This document shows positions 4,328-6,042 of a DNA stretch of 6,042 bases, piece after piece (within the stretch, counting starts at the first letter, position 1; each line of letters begins with the position of its first letter). The notes under the pieces are model-generated. The model ran no database searches, was not told the origin of the DNA, and worked only from the letters and a program-made list of their open reading frames with translations. Made by a program: the position numbers and the translations under genes. The stretch is taken from positions 1-6,042 of the forward strand of contig JAEOTW010000264.1 of NCBI GenBank assembly GCA_016839655.1, read 5' to 3'. Origin of the DNA: Promethearchaeota archaeon. GTDB taxonomy: Archaea > Asgardarchaeota > Lokiarchaeia > Sigynarchaeales > SOKP01.

Positions 4328-6042
4328 TTGGAATTTTCTGAAGATAAGTTTTTATTAATAATTGATAACATTAATGAAGGTTATTTTGAAGTTGATTTAA
4401 ATGGTAAATTTACTTTTTTTAATAATTCCTTATGTAATCTCACAGGTTATTCAAAAGAAGAATTAATTGGATTATCTTATGTACATATCACTGATGATGA
4501 AAACAGTAAGAAAGTGTTTGAAGGTTTTAATTTCGTTTATAAAACTGGTGTACCATTAATTGATTTTGAATATCAATTTATGAATAAAAATGGGGAGAAC
4601 GTTATCGGGGAAACCTCTGTTTATTTAAAATTTGATTCGAAAGGTAATATAATTGGATTTTATGGATTATTTCATGATGTTACTAAGAAAAAGGAAGAAC
4701 AAGAACGATTTAAAAAGGAAGCAGAGAAATTGATTAGTTTAAGAACAAGAGAATTAAGAGAATCAGAAGAAAAGTTTCATGAGCTTTTCAATAAAGCTCC
4801 TTATCCTATAGGTTTATTTGATTTAGAAGGTAATTTGATAGATTGTAATAAAGCTTCAAGTATTTTATTATCAACTCATACTTTAGAAGATTATATTGGT
4901 AAAAATTATAAAGAATTCTGGTCTTACAATGAGAAGGAAAAACCTTTAATTCCTTTATTTAACAATGTCTTTACCGAAATTATTAATACTGGAAAGAGCA
5001 TAACTTTTGAATTCCTAATCCATCGTACAATAGGTCCAGTAATATGGATTTCTGCTACTGCATCAAAGATAAGAATAGGAATGAATGAATTCATTCAAAT
5101 TATACTACTGGATATTTCAGCGCAAAAAGAAGCTCAGCAGAAATTAAAAAAATCTGAAGAAGAGTATAGGAATTTGGTAGAAAATGCTCACGAAGGCGTT
5201 TGGGTAGTGGATGAAAATGATATTACCATCTTTGTAAATCCAAAATTATGCGAAATGCTAGGATATACTAAAGATGAGATAATGGGAAAAAGTCTACATT
5301 TGTTTCTAGGTGATTCGATGATTGAATTAATTAAAAACTATAGAGAACGAAGGGAGAAGGGTCTGAAAGATACTTATGAACTTGAATTTGTAAAAAAAGA
5401 TGGAACTTCATTAATTTCGAGCATAAATGCTGCTCCAATTTTTAATGAAACTGGAGAATTTAAGGGTTCATTTGCTTTTATTAATGATATTACCAATCGA
5501 AAAATTGCAGAACAGAAACTAAAAGAATCAGAAGAAAAATATCGAATCATCTCAGAAAATGCCAATGATTTAATTACGATAGCAGATACTAAGATGAAAT
5601 TAGAATATATAAATGAACAAGTTCATAAAAGAGTAATGGGATATACAGAAGATGATCTTATAGGTGTAAATGGACTAGATTTGATTCACCCGGATGATAG
5701 AGAAATAGTTTTACAAGAATTTTTAAAATCTTTCAAAAGTGGGGGTGGATTTGTCGAAGCAAGAATAAAACACAAAGGGGGGCATTATATTTGGACAGAA
5801 ACTAGTGGATCAACAATTAAAGATAAAAATGGAGAGTTAAAAATTCTTTTAATTACACGAATAATTGATGAGCGAAAAAAAACCGAACAAAAGTTGAAGG
5901 AATCAGAGGAAAAATATCGGAATATGATAAATCATTTAGATTTAGGATTTTATCAACTAACCTGGGACGGATTATTGGTAAACAATAATCCCAGATTTTG
6001 TGAGATAATTGGATATGATCCATCTGAAAATTTAATAAATAA
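4328..6042 (+). CDS. Multi-PAS-domain sensor protein, probably histidine kinase (partial at right edge)
   Basis: The frame stays open for 571 codons to the window edge. It encodes a soluble sensor with no signal peptide or membrane segment. PAS1 spans about 2-118 (IIDNINEGYFEVDLNGKFTF, then GYSKEELIG and FHDVTKKKEE). A coiled-coil linker lies at 118-149. PAS2 spans about 150-268 (LFNKAPYPIGLFDLEGN), PAS3 280-393 (NLVENAHEGVWVVDEND, GYTKDEIMGKS, FINDITNRK) and PAS4 405-518 (ENANDLITIADTKM, GYTEDDLIG, IHPDDRE). PAS5 begins at 530 (MINHLDLGFYQLTWDG) and is cut off. PAS3 and PAS4 end in the PAC-type 'DIT.RK' or similar. Such arrays usually precede a HisKA/HATPase module, which would lie outside the window; diguanylate cyclase or other outputs are possible. 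The start is a TTG: a stop codon lies in frame at 4280, no in-frame ATG occurs before the middle of PAS1, and GGG stands 6 bases upstream. Ligands and cofactors cannot be read from the sequence. Confidence 0.88.
   Translation, partial: MEFSEDKFLLIIDNINEGYFEVDLNGKFTFFNNSLCNLTGYSKEELIGLSYVHITDDENSKKVFEGFNFVYKTGVPLIDFEYQFMNKNGENVIGETSVYLKFDSKGNIIGFYGLFHDVTKKKEEQERFKKEAEKLISLRTRELRESEEKFHELFNKAPYPIGLFDLEGNLIDCNKASSILLSTHTLEDYIGKNYKEFWSYNEKEKPLIPLFNNVFTEIINTGKSITFEFLIHRTIGPVIWISATASKIRIGMNEFIQIILLDISAQKEAQQKLKKSEEEYRNLVENAHEGVWVVDENDITIFVNPKLCEMLGYTKDEIMGKSLHLFLGDSMIELIKNYRERREKGLKDTYELEFVKKDGTSLISSINAAPIFNETGEFKGSFAFINDITNRKIAEQKLKESEEKYRIISENANDLITIADTKMKLEYINEQVHKRVMGYTEDDLIGVNGLDLIHPDDREIVLQEFLKSFKSGGGFVEARIKHKGGHYIWTETSGSTIKDKNGELKILLITRIIDERKKTEQKLKESEEKYRNMINHLDLGFYQLTWDGLLVNNNPRFCEIIGYDPSENLIN
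4748..5920 (+). repeat. Repeated inter-PAS linker helices (ESEEKYR-type), 375-base period
   Basis: Each PAS domain after the first is preceded by a charged helical linker: LRESEEKFH-type at 4748-4780, QKLKKSEEEYR at 5138-5170, QKLKESEEKYR at 5513-5545 and QKLKESEEKYR at 5888-5920. The last three are spaced by exactly 375 bases (125 codons); the first gap is 390. The last two are identical in protein but differ at several third codon positions, so they are old duplications held by selection or modular reuse, not a recent tandem duplication. They resemble signalling helices that transmit conformational change between stacked PAS dimers. Confidence 0.8.

Noticed and set aside
5374..5565. Minus-strand open frame of 63 codons
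   Set aside because: It is antisense to PAS3/PAS4 of the sensor gene, with no independent start signal or family resemblance.
5138..5920. 375-base periodic repeats as a CRISPR or tandem DNA repeat
   Set aside because: The conserved units are short coding linkers within one open frame, diverged at silent positions, with PAS domains and not spacers between them.

Overview
The window looks archaeal and is most compatible with an Asgard (Promethearchaeota, Lokiarchaeia-like) or related archaeon. It is AT-rich. It carries an archaeal/eukaryotic RIO2 kinase gene, a four-subunit-type archaeal pyruvate:ferredoxin oxidoreductase (POR) cluster in D-A-B order, and a Shine-Dalgarno sequence that perfectly matches the archaeal anti-SD. 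A small membrane protein has a gelsolin-like N-terminus, and a long PAS-domain array has the 'KLKESEEKYR' linkers common in archaeal sensor kinases. The Asgard placement is an inference from this combination, since none of the genes alone is diagnostic.

Layout: from 4018 down to 1, all genes read on the minus strand. First comes porD-porA-porB (4018-1522), joined by a 4-base overlap and a 2-base gap, with the ribosome binding sites of porA and porB placed inside the last codons of the gene before. After a 117-base gap with a poly-U-type terminator come a predicted gelsolin-like/four-helix membrane protein (1404-622) and, 11 bases later, rio2 (610 to beyond the left edge, GTG start). A 309-base AT-rich spacer (4019-4327) separates porD from a divergent plus-strand gene. 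That gene starts at a TTG at 4328 and runs off the right edge: it encodes four complete PAS domains and part of a fifth, probably the sensory part of a histidine kinase.

Function: PorD, PorA and PorB would form most of the enzyme that interconverts pyruvate + CoA and acetyl-CoA + CO2 with ferredoxin as electron carrier. The gamma subunit gene is not next to them on either side within this window. RIO2 acts in 40S/30S-type small-subunit maturation. The gelsolin-like membrane gene is co-directional with rio2 and close enough to be co-transcribed. The divergent PAS protein shares the regulatory spacer with the por operon, but any regulatory link is speculation.

Most interesting points: the membrane-anchored gelsolin-like protein paired with rio2; a seven-residue insertion in the first iron-sulfur motif of PorD; the absence of porG; the exact 125-residue periodicity of the PAS array; and a dyad and repeated short words in or near the divergent promoter region. 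The core genes themselves are ordinary housekeeping families.
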